A DNA stretch of 64,000 nt from Cynocephalus volans. Taxonomy: Eukaryota > Chordata > Mammalia > Dermoptera > Cynocephalidae. Positions within the stretch are counted from its first letter, which is position 1, and each line of letters opens with the position of its first letter. The translations under genes and the position numbers were made by a program. Under the pieces are notes generated by a model. The model worked only from the letters and a program-made list of their open reading frames with translations. It did not search any database and was not told the DNA's origin. Of this stretch, positions 1 to 13,135 are shown piece by piece. Location: the NCBI RefSeq assembly GCF_027409185.1, contig NC_084466.1, positions 69,732,501 to 69,796,500 of the forward strand, read 5' to 3'.

Positions 1-446
1 GCTCCAGGCTAGAAACAGCCCAAATTTCATCAGCAGAAGAATGGATAAACAAATTGTGCTATATTTTTATGATGGACCCCTACTCAGCAATAAAAAAAAG
101 AACCATTAATACATATAACTTGAACCTCCAAAACATTATATTGAAGAAAAGAAGCCAGACACAGAAAAGTACATATTGTATTATTCTATTTATGTAAAGT
201 TCAAGGGCAAGCAAACAAATTTATAGCAACAGAAATGAGAACAACTATTGCTCTGGGTGTGTGTGTAGGGGGTGGGGTGGGCCTTGGCTTGAAAGGGCAC
301 AAGGCCACTTCCAGGGTTGATAGAAATGCTGTCTTGCTTTGGGTAATAGTTACAAAGCTGTATACATTTGTCAAAATTTGTTAAACTGTACACTGAAGAT
401 CTGTGCGTTTTATTGTATATAAAATATATCTCAACTAAAGAACAAC
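1..446 (+). mobile_element. Old L1 3' end (L1M type)
   Basis: The first 200 bases carry the phrasing of an L1 ORF2 end and 3'UTR (an 'atggataaacaaattgtg' block, then 'gaagccagacacagaaaagt'). The element closes near 440 with the L1M/HAL1-style 3' terminus ('tgtatataaaatatatctca'). The body runs off the left edge. No reading frame survives. This is an old, diverged copy; the subfamily is not resolved. Confidence 0.7.
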
Positions 447-2071
447 ACGATCTTATGTTTTTGTAACTTGGCTGCACAAAAGAGACTCAAGAATCAAGTC
501 CAGTGAGTCATTTTATTTTCTCTCTGGCTTCCCTCACTTCTTCTGGATGATACTCAAAGCTCATGCATATTAATAATGTGTCAGCTTACCACGCATTCTT
601 CCCTCTAGGTCTGTAGACTCTTATTTTACATGTGGTTTTATGATCTCACACATCTCATTCCCAAGCCTACATCAGAATAGAAGTAGCTGAAAACTACTCA
701 GACAGGCACATTGGTAACAGTGAGTAGGCTGACACTCTGGCAGTGAAGAAAACCAAATACTGAAAACATAGCCTAAGAATTCCAGAGTGTGGGCCTCGAA
801 TAACTGAGACAAAACCGGACAGTGCTGTATGTTTCCCCAGCCATGGGCATCACATTTTACAGTAATGTTCATTCAGAAATGTTAAATTATATGCAGTTTA
901 CTCTGTTTTAAATGCAAAGAAGGATAAATACATAAAAATTTCTTAGAGAAAAGTTTAAATAATATTTTTGTTTTGGTGCTCTTAGGGGTAAAACTTCAAA
1001 TATCTAAATTAATCCACACGGGGATTAAAGCCACTCCATGGTAGAACCTGGGACTGGTGGTAAAGGAGCCACCTTCTAGTAATTGGCTGACATTAAACAA
1101 CTAAGTGTTGCTACAGGCAACCAAAAGGGATTATGAAATCTCAACAAGTACTGACTTAGCACCATTACTACCAACATGTCATTTTCTTACTGCTGTCCTG
1201 ATGCTGAGTAATGCAAAAAGCATGTGCTTTCCTTGGGGCACGTGGTTGTGAGCGCTCCATAGAGTTAGGCCATGAAAAGGCCTTGCTAGCTATGGAAGCA
1301 AACCATTCTGAATGGGCTCCCAGAGAGTTTTCTGGATAATTTCTACTCTACAGAGATTTGGTTATAGGAAATTTTCAGCAAACTCAGAAAAAAAGCAAAA
1401 ATCAAGTTGAGTTCCTGTAACACTTAAGAACTGTACCAGATGGGGCAAAGAATTAAACACGCTTAGTTGTTGCACCGAAGGAGAACCTTGATGAGCAGAA
1501 CTTTGAAAAAGGTGGAAAGGTAAAGAGAACGAGACTTTCTGACTGTCACAGGCTAAAGAAAACCCTGCTGAACTTGGAGAGCACAGAAAAGGGGACCCTC
1601 CTAGTGTGAGGCACCCTATCCTTGAACTCAGATTCGTGCTTGAATAAGACACCACGTGTTGTGCAGGATGAAGGGCCCACGGAAAAATGAGAAGAGGAGG
1701 TGGACGCTGGGAAGGAGAGAGTCTGGAATGTCCGCAGTGGTCAAGAGAAATGCATGTGGGCTGTGTGGGCGGGTGTCCAGGGAAATGATCACTGCCAAGC
1801 TGATTTGTTTTTAACTGCCAAAGCATTCCTGGGATAGTCTCCCTAGTTGCTAGGATTAGAGAGGTGGTGAGTTTCAACAATACATTTATCTACTAAAAGT
1901 ACAAGCATTTTCTTTTTGGTAGATGTATTTTTAATTCTAAAAAGATAATGATAATATTAAGGAAACTTGGAGACAAAATGACCCCTCACAATTCCACTAC
2001 TCTTTAACAGGTAATGTTATATTTTTATGTTTTCTTCTAGTATAATACTTTCCTTTCTTTAGCAATACTTT
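447..2071. other. No gene recognised
   Basis: AT-rich sequence without a repeat family, exon or RNA gene that I can name. A 172-codon minus-strand open frame at 1362-1880 has low-complexity composition and no domain, so I treat it as chance. Confidence 0.5.
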
Positions 2072-2481
2072 TGTGATGGAGTTTGGTTGTATTGTCCCCT
2101 CCAAAACTCATATGGAAATTTGATCTCCAATGTGGCAGTGTTGGAAACTGACTGAGTCATGGGGGCGGATCCCTCATGAATGGATTAATGCTCTCCCTGC
2201 GGGGAGGGGAGATTAATGAGTGAGTTCTAGCTCGATTAGTTCCCGTGAGAGTTCATTGCTTAAAAAGACCCTGGCACCTTCTCTCTCTCTCTTGCTTCCT
2301 TTGGCCACGTGATCTGCTTGTACCCACCAGCTGCCTGCCACTTTCCACCATGAGTAGAAGCAGCCTGAGGCCCGTGCCAGATGCAGCTGTCCCAGAATCG
2401 TAAGCCAAATAAACCTCTGTTCTTTATAAATTACCCAGTCTCGGGTATTTCTGTTATAGCAACACAAAACGGACTAATACA
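2072..2481 (+). mobile_element. Solo LTR of the ERVL-MaLR group (MST/MLT1-like)
   Basis: The element begins TG and ends CA. It shows the typical MaLR order: 'tcctccaaaactcatatgg'-like start, 'gtcatgggggcggatccctc' in the middle, a 'ccaaataaacctctgttc' polyadenylation block, and the end 'caacacaaaacggactaat'. It is about 410 bp, normal for this group. No clear 5 bp target duplication remains. The internal region is absent, so this is a solo LTR. Confidence 0.8.
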
Positions 2482-2764
2482 TTTTGGGTGAGTAAGTTTC
2501 CTCTTGGCATATTATCTGTTAAAGCAGCTCTGACCCTAACAATCTGGGAACATTCTCCAGTCCTGTACCATTCTGCCTTAAAGTGAAAAGTTGAACCCTT
2601 GAGGTGAATTACCTCACATATAATTTCATAACTATTTTTAAGATCCCCCCTTTCAACAACTACTGATCGGTGGTCATTGGCTTGCTGAAGTAAAGGCAGG
2701 CAAACACTGTGGGTAAGAAAGCCACTTCATAGTTCTCCAGGACAGGCTGAGGGATCAATCATAC

Positions 2765-2856
2765 TAACTCACTGTTTAGTAAGGAAACTAAGAGCTGGAA
2801 AGATCACAGAGCTAATAAACGCTAGAGATGAGACTTGAACCAAGGTCTTAAAAAAT
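2765..2856 (-). mobile_element. MIR fragment
   Basis: The block 'aaggaaactaagagctg' followed by 'cacagagctaataaacg' and 'gagacttgaaccaaggtc' matches the reverse complement of the conserved MIR core (TCAGTTTCC ... TCTGTGTGAC ... GGGTTCAAATC). It is strongly diverged. Confidence 0.55.
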
Positions 2857-3240
2857 AAAACTTTAAATTTTAAATAATGTTGACATATAGAAAAGTTGCA
2901 AAAGTAGTACAGGGAGTTCATGAATACCCTTCACCCAGCTTTCCCTAATGTTCGCAATTACACAAGCATAGTTAAATTGCCAAAAACAGAAAACTCACAT
3001 TGATACAATACTATTGAAGTATAGACTTTCTGTAAATTTTATGTTTTCTTTCTAGCATCTTTTTTGCTGTTGTTGGGTATCTCGATCCAGTCCAGGATCC
3101 CACCTTACATATAAATAGTACATCCTGAGTCTTCTCCAATCTGGGCGGGTTCTTCGGTCTTTGCCTTTCATGACCTTGACACTTTTGAAGAGTACTGGTC
3201 AGGTGTTTTGCAGAATGAAGTTTAACTTTTTCTGTCACTT
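2857..3240. mobile_element. Probable ancient L1M fragment
   Basis: The text 'gacatatagaaaagttgcaa', 'cacattgatacaatactatt' and 'atgaccttgacacttttgaa' resembles a common mammalian interspersed repeat that I associate with old L1M elements. I am unsure of the exact family and orientation. It has no coding potential. Confidence 0.4.
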
Positions 3241-3753
3241 CCCTGTTCTGCCCGAAGGGAAGGTGCTCTTGGTGACTTCAGCTTCTCTGCCCTCTCTCCC
3301 CCTCTCAAGTTGCCTCTGCGGCTGTCCAGGCTGATTCACGGGGTCATGGCGCACCTGCTTCTCACAGCTGGGCCTCACACACTCACTGGGTATGTATTAT
3401 CATAAGCCCTGTGTTAGGGATGGAAGAAATCAAACATATGAATGTTAAATGAAAACAGAGCTAAGTTCACAATGGAGAGTAAAAGGAAGACTGGGAATAA
3501 AACCTCAAATTCTAGATTTCTAATGTTTTGCATAAAAAATAAGATTTTACAAAACAACTCAGAACTATTCCAAATAGACGTGTATGTATCATGATTTAAA
3601 TACCTTCAGGAAGGCCCATATTCCATTCCAGAATTTAACAACTGCACAGTCTCCTAGATCCATTATGAGTGCAGAGTTGTTTTTCAGCTCTATAATCATT
3701 CTGTATCTTTTTATTTACAATTTTCTACAAATGACACTACAATTTTTTCCATG

Positions 3754-3756
<3 letters not shown>

Positions 3757-3794
<38 letters not shown>

Positions 3795-3833
3795 CCGAGA
3801 CAGAGAGAGAGAGAGTGAGAGAGAATGAGATGT
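3757..3833. repeat. (GT)18 microsatellite followed by a GA-rich tract
   Basis: An uninterrupted GT run occupies 3757-3793 and a GAGA-rich stretch follows to about 3833. Open frames here on both strands only translate the dinucleotide repeat. Confidence 0.95.
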
Positions 3834-4045
3834 GACATTCCAGTTTCTTACTTTTACAGGGAATTTAATACATGTCAGTACAAATCTAGCCTGAGACTGA
3901 CTCATTGGGCAGGAAGAACAAGTTCACGCACCAGAGTAAACAGAATGGAGGGAAATCTCAAGACGAGGGAAACGGTGGGGAGGCAGCTTACAATTTAAGG
4001 TAAGAGCAGAGGTGCTTTACTAAAATTTTCAGCCTTTCTAGTCGT

Positions 4046-4562
4046 GTGAATTTTATCCTAACCTTCACAGTACTTATGTCAAACTATACAGAAAACTTCT
4101 TCCTCGCCTCTGATTCGCACCATCATTTAGCCATTAAGTCCAAGTCCAACCTACTCTACCTCCCCCACATCTTGTGCATTTCTCTCCTCCCTTCTACCCC
4201 ACAGGCACTCACTTGGCTCAGTCCCCCACCAAGTTCTGTCTGGACTATTGCGCTAGCCTTACTCCCATTCTTGACTGTCTTTTAATTATTTATGCTTTAA
4301 ACTCATCCCAAGCATCTTCTCCTGCTCAGTAAGAGCTAGGCGTTTCTTTCTTGGCGCTGCCGCTGAATGTGGTGTGAGACCATTCTATAGTTCTGCCCTA
4401 AACAGTTTACATTCTTTTCTCCCCTACTTGACTGAGGCTGTGAGCTCCTGCAGGGATGGGATTGTGTCCTCCTTACTTTTTTGTCTCCAGTGCTTAGCAG
4501 TGTTGGCCATACTAGGTGTTTGATAAGTGCTTGGTCAATGAATGAAAAAATGAACAAACTCA
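4046..4562 (+). mobile_element. L2 LINE, 3' end
   Basis: The segment follows the L2 3' consensus. There is a C-rich ORF2 tail ('cattaagtccaagtccaacc', 'ctggactattgcgctagcct'), then 'gaggctgtgagctcctgcag', 'ttagcagtgttggccatact' and the terminal 'caatgaatgaaa'. It is old and has many small gaps and no frame. Confidence 0.75.
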
Positions 4563-5159
4563 TCAGTGGGTGACTAAGTGGAGTTCCCTTGCTCAGCTCA
4601 CTGATGAGATATGAATTAGTAAACTACTTATTACCAATCTGCACCAAACATTTCTTCCTGGAGTGGACACTTTACTACACAGAAGATCATCTCCTTTAAG
4701 ATGACATCTCACAGGCTGTAGTTTCCCTTCTAGAAATAAATTATTCTCTCAAAATGTCAAGTTATTCCTTTTGGAGGGCATTTGTAATTATTATGCCTCA
4801 TATCTCCATCTAGCGAAACAAATTGGTAACACAGCAATTAAGATACCCATGCATGAATGTAAGAAACACAGTAGTGAAAAATTATAGAAAATTCACCTTC
4901 CTTCTCCAAGGTTTAAAAGCCTTCAATTGTATCTACCTTGTAGTTTCCAGAGTTCGGCAAGCTCTTTCTTGCTAAAATAGCCTATTTTAAAATATCTGAA
5001 CAGTGTCATGACACTGGAAAATATGATTATATGTGTATATGAAAAATGTATAATTAGTCTGTCTTTCACCACTTTAAAATCAAAAAGCCGTTTATAATTA
5101 TTAACGCATAGTGTTATTAACTATTTTATAGAATAACGTTTTTGTGGACTATGCAAACA

Positions 5160-5232
5160 ATCTTAGCAATTTAACAAATATTTGTTGAGTAGTTTTTATT
5201 GATCAAGATGTGCTTCAAGGTAAATATCATTT
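5160..5232 (-). mobile_element. Short L2/MIR 3' terminal fragment
   Basis: 'aacaaatatttgttgagtag' matches the reverse complement of the shared L2/MIR terminus (CTCAATAAATATTTGTTGAA). Too short to assign further. Confidence 0.4.
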
Positions 5233-5296
5233 CAGCATGATAACTATCTTATAAAGCTTAAATATAAATATAACAAAATAGTATATTTTTGGTATA

Positions 5297-5368
5297 TCTA
5301 TATTTACATCTGCATCTCTGTCTATCTCTCTATCTCTCTATCTCTTTATTTCTATCTCTCTACCTAGA
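5297..5368. repeat. (TCTATCTC)n simple repeat
   Basis: Imperfect TCTATCTC units fill this stretch. The 73-codon frame over it is only the translation of the repeat. Confidence 0.85.
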
Positions 5369-5952
5369 CTATAAAGAAAAGTACTGTGATTATAAACATT
5401 TCCTTCAGCAGAATCGTCACCTTTATGGTGAGGTAAGGGGACTGATCAGAGAGGAAACTCCAGTCACTTCTACAGGTCTAGAAATGCTTTTGTTCTGTGT
5501 GAGGTCATAGGTTCATGGATGTTATTTTTTTGCTATGCTTCGTAACTTTAGATGCACATATTCTTTGATTCAGTAATCCCACTTCTGAGACTATCTCCTA
5601 CAGAAAGCACCAGTATATAGAGATATGTCAAAAAAGAAGGAAAAATAAAGTGAAGAAATGAATGTAGTTACTACATAAGTTCCATGTAGAATATAGTTCT
5701 ACATAAGCTCAGAAAAACATGAAGCTCTTATCTAAGTGTGATACTTAGTGTTTTTTTATAAAGGCCATATTTAATGATAAATATTATGAATATTATCATA
5801 TGATATGCTTCAGTAATAATGATTTATGTTTTAAAACTAGTTTTAAAAAACTTTAAGCAATATTATAACTTAAACATATTATTCAGTATAAATAAATACA
5901 CTTGCATAAACATAATAAGGTATATTATGCTGATAAAAGGACATTAAATATC

Positions 5953-6373
5953 TTATTAGTCCGTTTCAGTTGCTTATAACAGAATATCTGAAACTGGATA
6001 ATTTATAAAGAAATGAAATTTATTTCTAACAGTTTTGGAGGCCGTGAAGTCCAAAGTTCAGGGAACACAGTTGGTGTGGGCCTTTCTCTGGGTGGTGACT
6101 CTCTATAGCAACACAGGGTATCACATGGTGAGAATGGCCTGAGCAAGACAGCTAATTTTCTCACTTGCCTCTTTGTAAAGCCATCGGAACAATGCCCATT
6201 ACTCCATGAGTAGATCAATCCACTCACGATCCCATGGTCCTTGCAATCTAATCACCTCTTAAAGGCCCCATCTTTCAAATACCATAATTGGGTTTCCCAC
6301 CCTCTTAACACTGTTACAATGGAGGTCAAGATTCTAACACATGAACTTTTGGGGGGTACATTTAACCCATAGT
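5953..6373 (-). mobile_element. Solo LTR of the ERVL-MaLR group
   Basis: This is the reverse-strand counterpart of the LTR type at 2072-2481. It opens with 'ttagtccgtttcagttgctt' and 'ataatttataaagaaatga' (the LTR 3' end) and closes with 'gtacatttaacccatagta' (the LTR 5' end). Length is about 420 bp. More diverged than the first copy. Confidence 0.75.
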
Positions 6374-6689
6374 AAATATGAAAGAGTGGAGAAAGTCTGG
6401 TAGCATAAAAAAGAGGTAAGTGAATTATAATGCTTTTATATGAGGATTGAAGAAAGTTAAAGTTTAAAATCATTTTATCTGTATATTATAAGAATACAAT
6501 ATTCTACAATATTTTCTTCAGCCTATAACTTTAGTATGAATTTGTAGTTGTCCCCCAAACAATATTTTATATAAAGAATGAGCGTCAAAAACCCAATGTG
6601 AAAATTGCTGTTCATCAGTATTTTGGATTTGTTCTGCATTAATAGACACGACAAATAAATAACAATATTATTGTTATGTGTCCAGTATT

Positions 6690-8520
6690 TGCAGCTGGAA
6701 GGATAATTGCATGATTCATCAAATTATAAAAGAAAGTCAATTGTACTTCTATATACCAGCAAGAAACAATTGAGAAATGAAATAAAAAGTACCATTTGTA
6801 ATAGCATCAAATGCATAGACCTGTTTATAAAAAAGACAAACCTATATAAATGGAGAGAGATGCCATGTTCATGGGTTGAACAACTCACGTTTTTTGGTCT
6901 CCCCAAATTGATCCATCGTTTAAACACAGGCCCAACAAAATCCCCAGTAGTATTTGTAGATTCTAAAATTAATATGGAAATGCAGAGGACCAAAATAACC
7001 AAACCAATCTCAAAAAAGAAGAAAAAGCCTGGAGGATTATATTGTTAATATTTAAGTCTTACTATAGAGCAAGAGTAATCAAAACTGTGGTATTGGTATA
7101 ATAATAGACAAAGAATCCAATTAAACAGAATAGAGTTCAGAAACAGATCCATATACATACATATGATTTTTTTTAAATGATGCTAAGGCATTTCAATAGC
7201 GGAAAAAGTCTTTTCAACAGATGGTGCTGTTAAAACTGGATAAACATTCAAAAAGAGAAAAAGAAAGAGAGAAAAGAAAAAAGAAACTGTAGCTTCTACC
7301 TTACTCTATATACAAAAATAAATTTGAGATGGATTATATATCTAAACCAGTGTTTCTCTACCCTTTTTTCATATCACCTTCCCCTGTTAGGAGCCTTTTT
7401 AGACATATTTTTCTTCCAGTCACTGCCCCCCTCAACTGCAGCCAAAATGAAAAAGAATAGACTGTCCTTAGTTTGGATTCCCACAGAAGTGGACCTTGAG
7501 ACAAGCATTTAAAAAACCAGTAGGGGAATGAAAAAGTGAGACAGGGAGGGGGAGGCAACAGATACGGGATATATTTGCAAGCATTTTATCACTGTTGTCA
7601 CCTGGAGTTACCCCTGCTGGGGTGCTCTGACACGTGTAGAATATGTGCTACAGAGTTATCCTATACAAAGGTCAAGGGAGCTGGGGTATGTATAAACTAC
7701 ATCTCATCAGTCATTGCCTGAGAGCTCTGCTCAGGGCTTTTTAATCTCCTATCCCTCTGGACTGTTTTGAGTGGGGCTCTAGGAGGTTCTGGTGGCCAGG
7801 GAAACCCTCAGGCCACAGTTTAAAATGCTAGCGTGCACTGAAATGAGAAGGCTTGAGGGGAAGTGGTGGAGCAATGGAAACTCTCAGACACTGGCACAAT
7901 CACTTTGGAAAATCATTTGGTTATTTAGGATGAACTTATACATACCCTGTGACCCATTAATTCCCTCCTAGCTCCATACCCCCAAAAAACATGAACATAA
8001 GTTCACCAAATGACATGTAAAAAGTGTTCATACAAGCACTATTCACAACAGGGAAAAAAATGAAAATTCCCAAATGTCTATTAACAGTAGAATGAATAAA
8101 TAAAATATACTCTATTTATACCGTGAAATACTCTATAGCAATATGATAGAATGAACTACAACTATGTGCCTCTGTGTGGTTGAATCTCATAAACATAAAG
8201 CTGAGTGAAAGAAGCCAGACAAGACTAGGTACTGAATTATTCAGCTCACATAAATTTTAAAACTGGCACAACTAATTATTCTATAAGAAGTGAGGAGTAA
8301 GGCAAGTAAGTGGTTACCCTCAGGAGGGTAGTAACTGAAAAGAGGCTTCTAGATACTGATAGTACTTTGTTTCTTGATCTGAGTACTGATTATGAGTACT
8401 GAGTATATGTTGTACTGTATATTCACACGTAAATGCTCGTTGAGCCTTACGCTTGTGATTTGTGCACTTTTCTGTATGTTTGTTATGCCTCAACCAAAAA
8501 TTTTACACCTTGCAGAAGTT
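6690..8520 (+). mobile_element. Old L1 (L1M), ORF2 3' part and 3'UTR
   Basis: Residual ORF2 reading is visible at 6707-7048 (KWREMPCSWVEQLTFFGLPK corresponds to the L1 '[15 protein letters not shown]' block). The C-terminal part and 3'UTR follow at 7841-8520 ('gaagccagacaagactag'). Frames are broken throughout. A DNA transposon splits it at 7348-7840. Confidence 0.75.
7348..7840. mobile_element. Non-autonomous hAT-like DNA transposon
   Basis: It starts 'cagtgtttctctaccc' and ends 'gcgtgcactg', so CAGTG and CACTG form terminal inverted repeats of the hAT-Charlie type. It sits inside an old L1, whose sequence resumes at 7841. The interior text 'cctgttaggagcctttttag' is what I recall from a Charlie-derived MER element. 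I cannot see a clean 8 bp target duplication. Confidence 0.6.
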
Positions 8521-8569
8521 GATGCCAGCCTTCCTCACCTTATTCCTCCACCTTGTTAAAAACACCCAA

Positions 8570-9738
8570 AAAGGTCACATGATTAAATAGACTGATCAGT
8601 GAAACAGAAAAGAATGTCTATAACTAGATCCTAATATATGTGGCAGTTCACAATATGATAAAGTGGCTTTTCAAATAGATTAATGAATGGTGTTGGAATA
8701 AAAGGGTAGCCATTTGGAACCAAAATTAGTTTAGCTCTCCTTTATATCTTACACCAAGATACATTTCAGATATATCAAATCTTTAAATTTTAAAATTAAA
8801 ATGAGAAAATTAGTAAAAGAAAAATTGAGAGGATATTTTCATAATTTTAGGGTGAAAAAGATTTTCTCTTTTTTTAAATGACAGTATAGCCAAAGACACC
8901 CCCACCCCCAAATAAAAGACTGATCAATTAAGCCATATAAACTTAAAAAATGTGTGGCAAAATCCAAAATAAATAAAAAGGTAAACAACAAATTGGGGGA
9001 AAAAAAATCCAATTTATAATGCATATAGATGTTTAGTATCATTGGTATAAAAAAGCTGCTCCAGATCAGTAACAGACCAATAAACCACAAGAAATACAGA
9101 CACAAAATATATGAAAACAGTTCATTGGAAAGAGGTTTGATCTTACTCATGATGAGTGAAATAACAACTCATGCTACAAAAATATTATTTCTATAGTATT
9201 GAAATATACCAAATATAAAAATGTTTAAATATAGACTGAGTTGGCAAAAGTGTGGGGCAGCAGATACTCTCTTACACTGCAATAGAAAGTAAACATTGGT
9301 GAAACCTTTATGGAAAATAGTTTATTTTGATAGGCAATATCTATCAATGCAAGTATTAAAGATGAACATACCATTTGACCCAATAATTTTACTTTTAGCA
9401 ATATATCTTACAAACATATTAGAATACAAGTAAAACTGTACACAAACACATGTATACATGGTTATTAATTTCAGCCTTATTTGTAATAGCAGAAAATTTG
9501 GGGAAGACCCCTTAACATCTATTACTAGAAAATTAGTGAATAAAAGGCAGCCATCAATGAGAATGAAAGATTTTTTTTTTCACAGATATGAACAATTTCA
9601 AGTGAAAAAGCAAGGTGTAATAGGTGTAGAATATTATATAGTATCCTATTATTTCTATTTTTTAAATATAAAAAATATATAGTTTATAGACTTAGAGATA
9701 AAGTTTTAAAATAGAACTACAAATTTAATGCACAAAAT
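8570..9738 (+). mobile_element. Old L1 (L1M), ORF2 3' portion
   Basis: Degenerate L1 ORF2 text runs through here, for example the 'catttgacccaataatttta' block and the A-rich end near 9550-9700. No useful frame survives. It may be one element with 10440-11960, divided by the LTR between them. Confidence 0.6.
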
Positions 9739-10361
9739 GTAAGTGAGTAGTAAAGGGTTAACTCAGTAGATTGAGGATTGCACATTCCAAAGACAAGACT
9801 GGCCCTTGGAATATCCTTCCTGATAAGAGTGTCTCTGTATATCTGGGGCCTAGGGCCATGCCAGATAGTTTGTGTTAATAATGTGATTATGGTGAACACA
9901 CATTCTTGTTCGCCTGGGGCTCTGGGTCATGCTGAATCAGTTTGATCTCTAGGTAGGGGACAGGGGGAGGGGACGAGGTGGGTGGGGCATGAACCAAAGA
10001 CTGAGCAGTTAAGGTCAGTCAAGCTAGGTCTCCATGCCTATGTGTCTGACCCCTAATAAAAACCCTGGACACTACAGTTTGGGTGAGCTTCCTTTGCTGA
10101 AAATTCTTTGTGTGTGTTGTCAGGTATCATTGCTGGGAGAATTAAGTTCTGTGCACACAACTCCATAGAGAAAGGACAACTAGAAGCTGTGCCTGGTTCC
10201 TCCTGGACTCTGCCCTATGTGCATTTTTCCTTTGCTGATTTTATTCTATATTATCTTAATTGTAATAAACCATAAACATGAGTATGATAGCTTCTCTGAG
10301 TTCTATGAGTCCTTCTAGCTAATTATTAAACTTGAGAGTGGACTTGGGGTCCCACAACACA
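9739..10361 (+). mobile_element. Solo LTR of an endogenous retrovirus (class uncertain, ERVL-like)
   Basis: A TG...CA bounded segment of about 620 bp. It contains a 'cccctaataaaaaccctgga' TATA-like core at about 10050, an AATAAA signal at 10264-10269 and the end 'ttggggtcccacaaca'. This layout (U3, TATA, R, polyadenylation signal, U5) is that of an LTR, and the wording resembles old ERVL LTRs. No internal region is present. Confidence 0.65.
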
Positions 10362-10439
10362 CTAGATAGAGTAGTAATTAGTAGGGAATTTATTTCTTCA
10401 GATGCTGGCATTAGAAAGGAATAAAGACTAAAAGTTAAT

Positions 10440-11960
10440 GAATGAAGCATGCAGTTTAAGATGTTAGAAAAGGGGCAACAGAATAAACCTAAAGAAAGTG
10501 TAAGGAAATAATAAAAACCAGAGAGCAGAAATTAACAATGGCAAACAAAACTTCACAAAGATATAATAGAGAGAACTAACAAAACCAAAATTTCTTTGAA
10601 AAAAGCAACTACAGTGGAATAGAAAATTACTGACATAATTGAGAGAGAAAGGGAAAGAGGGAGGGAGAGGGAAGACAAAGCATCAATAGCAACACTAGAA
10701 ACAAAAAGTGGGACAGCTGAGATGTAAAAAGTAAGAGAATACTAAGGACAAATTTTGTCAATAAATTTGAGAGTAAATGAAAGTCATAATTTTCTACAAA
10801 AATATTTCTTACTAAATTGACTCAAGATGAAATGGAAAACCTGAATAGACCTATAACGATGAAGGAAATCAGATCAGCAGTTAAAAATGTATTCATTGAA
10901 AACACACAAGATTTTACAGCTAAGTGATACTGTAAATTCAAGAAATAAAAATTTTATACAATCTTATACAAACTGTTCTGGAAGAGAGAGAAAGCATTCA
11001 CATCCCCCAAATTATTTTTTTGATGTTAGTATAATATTAAACTAGAAAAAATAGATTGAGAAATAAAAATTATAGGTTAATATCATAGCTCAACATAGAC
11101 ACGAAAATCCTAAATAAAATACCAGCCAACTAAATCCAGCATCTCTAACAGCCAACCAATGAAACAAACATCAGAACGAAGATGAGTTTATATCAGGAAT
11201 ACATGTTTTACCAATATTAACTAATTTAATCATCACAAAACATTTTGAAGTTGGTATTATTATTATCTTCATTTTACAGATGAGGAAACTGAGGCATAGA
11301 GAGTTTAAGTTACTTGCACATGATCACACAGCTGGTTAGTGACAGAGCTTGGATTTAAAGACAGGCTGTCTGGATCTTCCCTCAGGCACCATCACACTAT
11401 GCTGCCTCTCTAGACAATCTACAGGCAAATAGTTAAAGTTAATAAGAGACTGAAAAGTTTTGTGAATACAGGATCAATATACAAGAAATGATTTAAATCT
11501 TATTTACCAGCAAGAACCACTTAGAAGACATAATTTCAGAAGACACATATTTAAGATAGCAACACAATCTTTATGAAATCATAAAGATGTCAGTTCTCCC
11601 AAACTTAATTCATGAACTTGGTGAGATTTCAATAAAAATATCAAGAGGATTTCTCACAGTCCTGGACAAGCCGATCTTACACTTCATGAGGAAGAGCATA
11701 AATTCGAAAACAAAGCACCAAGGTGGGGGAGCTCTTCTACCACATTTAAACAATGATTATAAAGTTAAGTTGAACAGAGTGGTATTGGTGCAGAGATTGA
11801 TGAATGAATTAGGAATAGGGTGCCTAAAAAGTGCCCAGTTAATATATGAGATATGTGTATATATAAAGGACAGTGCATCAGAATTCAGTGGTGAAAGATT
11901 GGAGTATTCAATAAAGAGTGTTGGAATTTTTGGTTATCCCTATGTGTTATAATAAAAAAA
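10440..11960 (+). mobile_element. Ancient L1, ORF2 region
   Basis: Decayed ORF2 between the endonuclease-RT linker and the RT C-terminal region, with 'cagatcagcagttaaaaatg' and 'acaggatcaatatacaagaa' as landmarks. A 121-codon frame at 11587-11952 is a fragment of the ORF2 C-terminal half. A MIR lies inside at about 11222-11408. Confidence 0.6.
11222..11408 (-). mobile_element. MIR SINE
   Basis: Near-complete MIR on the reverse strand: 'ttttacagatgaggaaactg', 'gatcacacagctggttagtg' and 'cacactatgctgcctct' correspond to the reverse complement of the MIR core and tRNA-related head. Confidence 0.85.
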
Positions 11961-13135
11961 AGTTTTTGGTTGTCGTCCCCAGTTCCTGGCACACAGCTCC
12001 TAAAACCCTTTGAATCTCTGGGGTGATAAGATCGAATTAATCATGAATGGCACTGATTAACAGTGAGAACCAAACGCATCTTCAGTCTTAGGGCAGGGCC
12101 CAGGTAATGAGAGGTGCTCTTCTCTTTGAGGCTTGTAATCTACAACTTCCATTATCACTGGAAGCCAGAGCCTAAATCAGCCTGTCACTTGCCTTGGCTT
12201 TTAAGAACAAGTTTGGATTTTATTAGGGAGGCCAAGTGGCAGTTCAGGGACTTGTGGCCACTGACCTGAGATTCAGCATCTCTTCCTTCTTTCTGTTGTG
12301 GACTGGGATCAGCAGATTATCATGCAAGTTCAGGGCAGGGCCATGGTGATGGTTCAATGTGGGAGGAAGTTTGGACAAGCAGTAATTGCAGGGGCAATTT
12401 TTGTCTGTAGGGATTCCTGCTCTATTTACTGTAGGAGTGAAGCAGTCATGATCTAGTCAGTCTTGTTTATAACTGTTGTCATGTTATAAGTTGTGTTCAT
12501 GGCCCCATCTGCTAATAGTGAGTTATCCTTGTAAATAAAGTAATAATTAGTAAGTTCATGCACACAGTATGTGTTATGTAAATCCTAAGAATGACGTTCC
12601 AACAAATAGATTTTTGGAAGTAAATAAGTCCTTAAATTGGCAATTTTGACACATGATTCCATGTAGTGCTGTTCATACAGTTATTTTTAAGTGCTTAAAT
12701 GTCTGTTATAGGCCATAGCTTTTAAAAAAAATCTAACTAAGCTTAATATTCTTATTTTATTAAAAATATATAAATGAAGCGTTGTAAAAGTAGAAAATAA
12801 CTTGTGATTTCAGGAATTATTGAGAATTCAGATTTCTCATTTCTGAATCTTGGAACTTACTATTTTTTTGTTAATTTGGAAACTCTGGGGGCAATTGTAA
12901 TGAACTGAAGACCAGAGTCTCTTTCTAAGTTTTTTTAGGGCACTCTATACCATGCTAAAGAGAAAAAAGGATCTCTAATAATGACTGAAATAGGATGCCT
13001 TCCCACCCTAGTCAATGGGGATATAGAGCCAAATTTAATTTAGAAAAATTAATATGATGTTTCTTTCACTTCAATGTTGTGGAACAAATTCATGTTTTAA
13101 AATTTATTATCCATTTAATCTTAAAACTATATATA
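11961..13135. other. No gene recognised
   Basis: Mixed-composition sequence without a family I can name. The part 11985-12560 ends in an 'aaataaag' signal and might be an old LTR, but I cannot define its ends. Confidence 0.4.

Noticed and set aside
1362-1880. 172-codon minus-strand frame
   Set aside because: Ser/Pro/Leu-rich with no domain, no splice or promoter context, and no codon-like structure visible. Could be chance; not called.
3711-3905. Plus and minus frames over the GT/GA tract
   Set aside because: They translate a dinucleotide repeat (Val-Cys or Thr-His runs).
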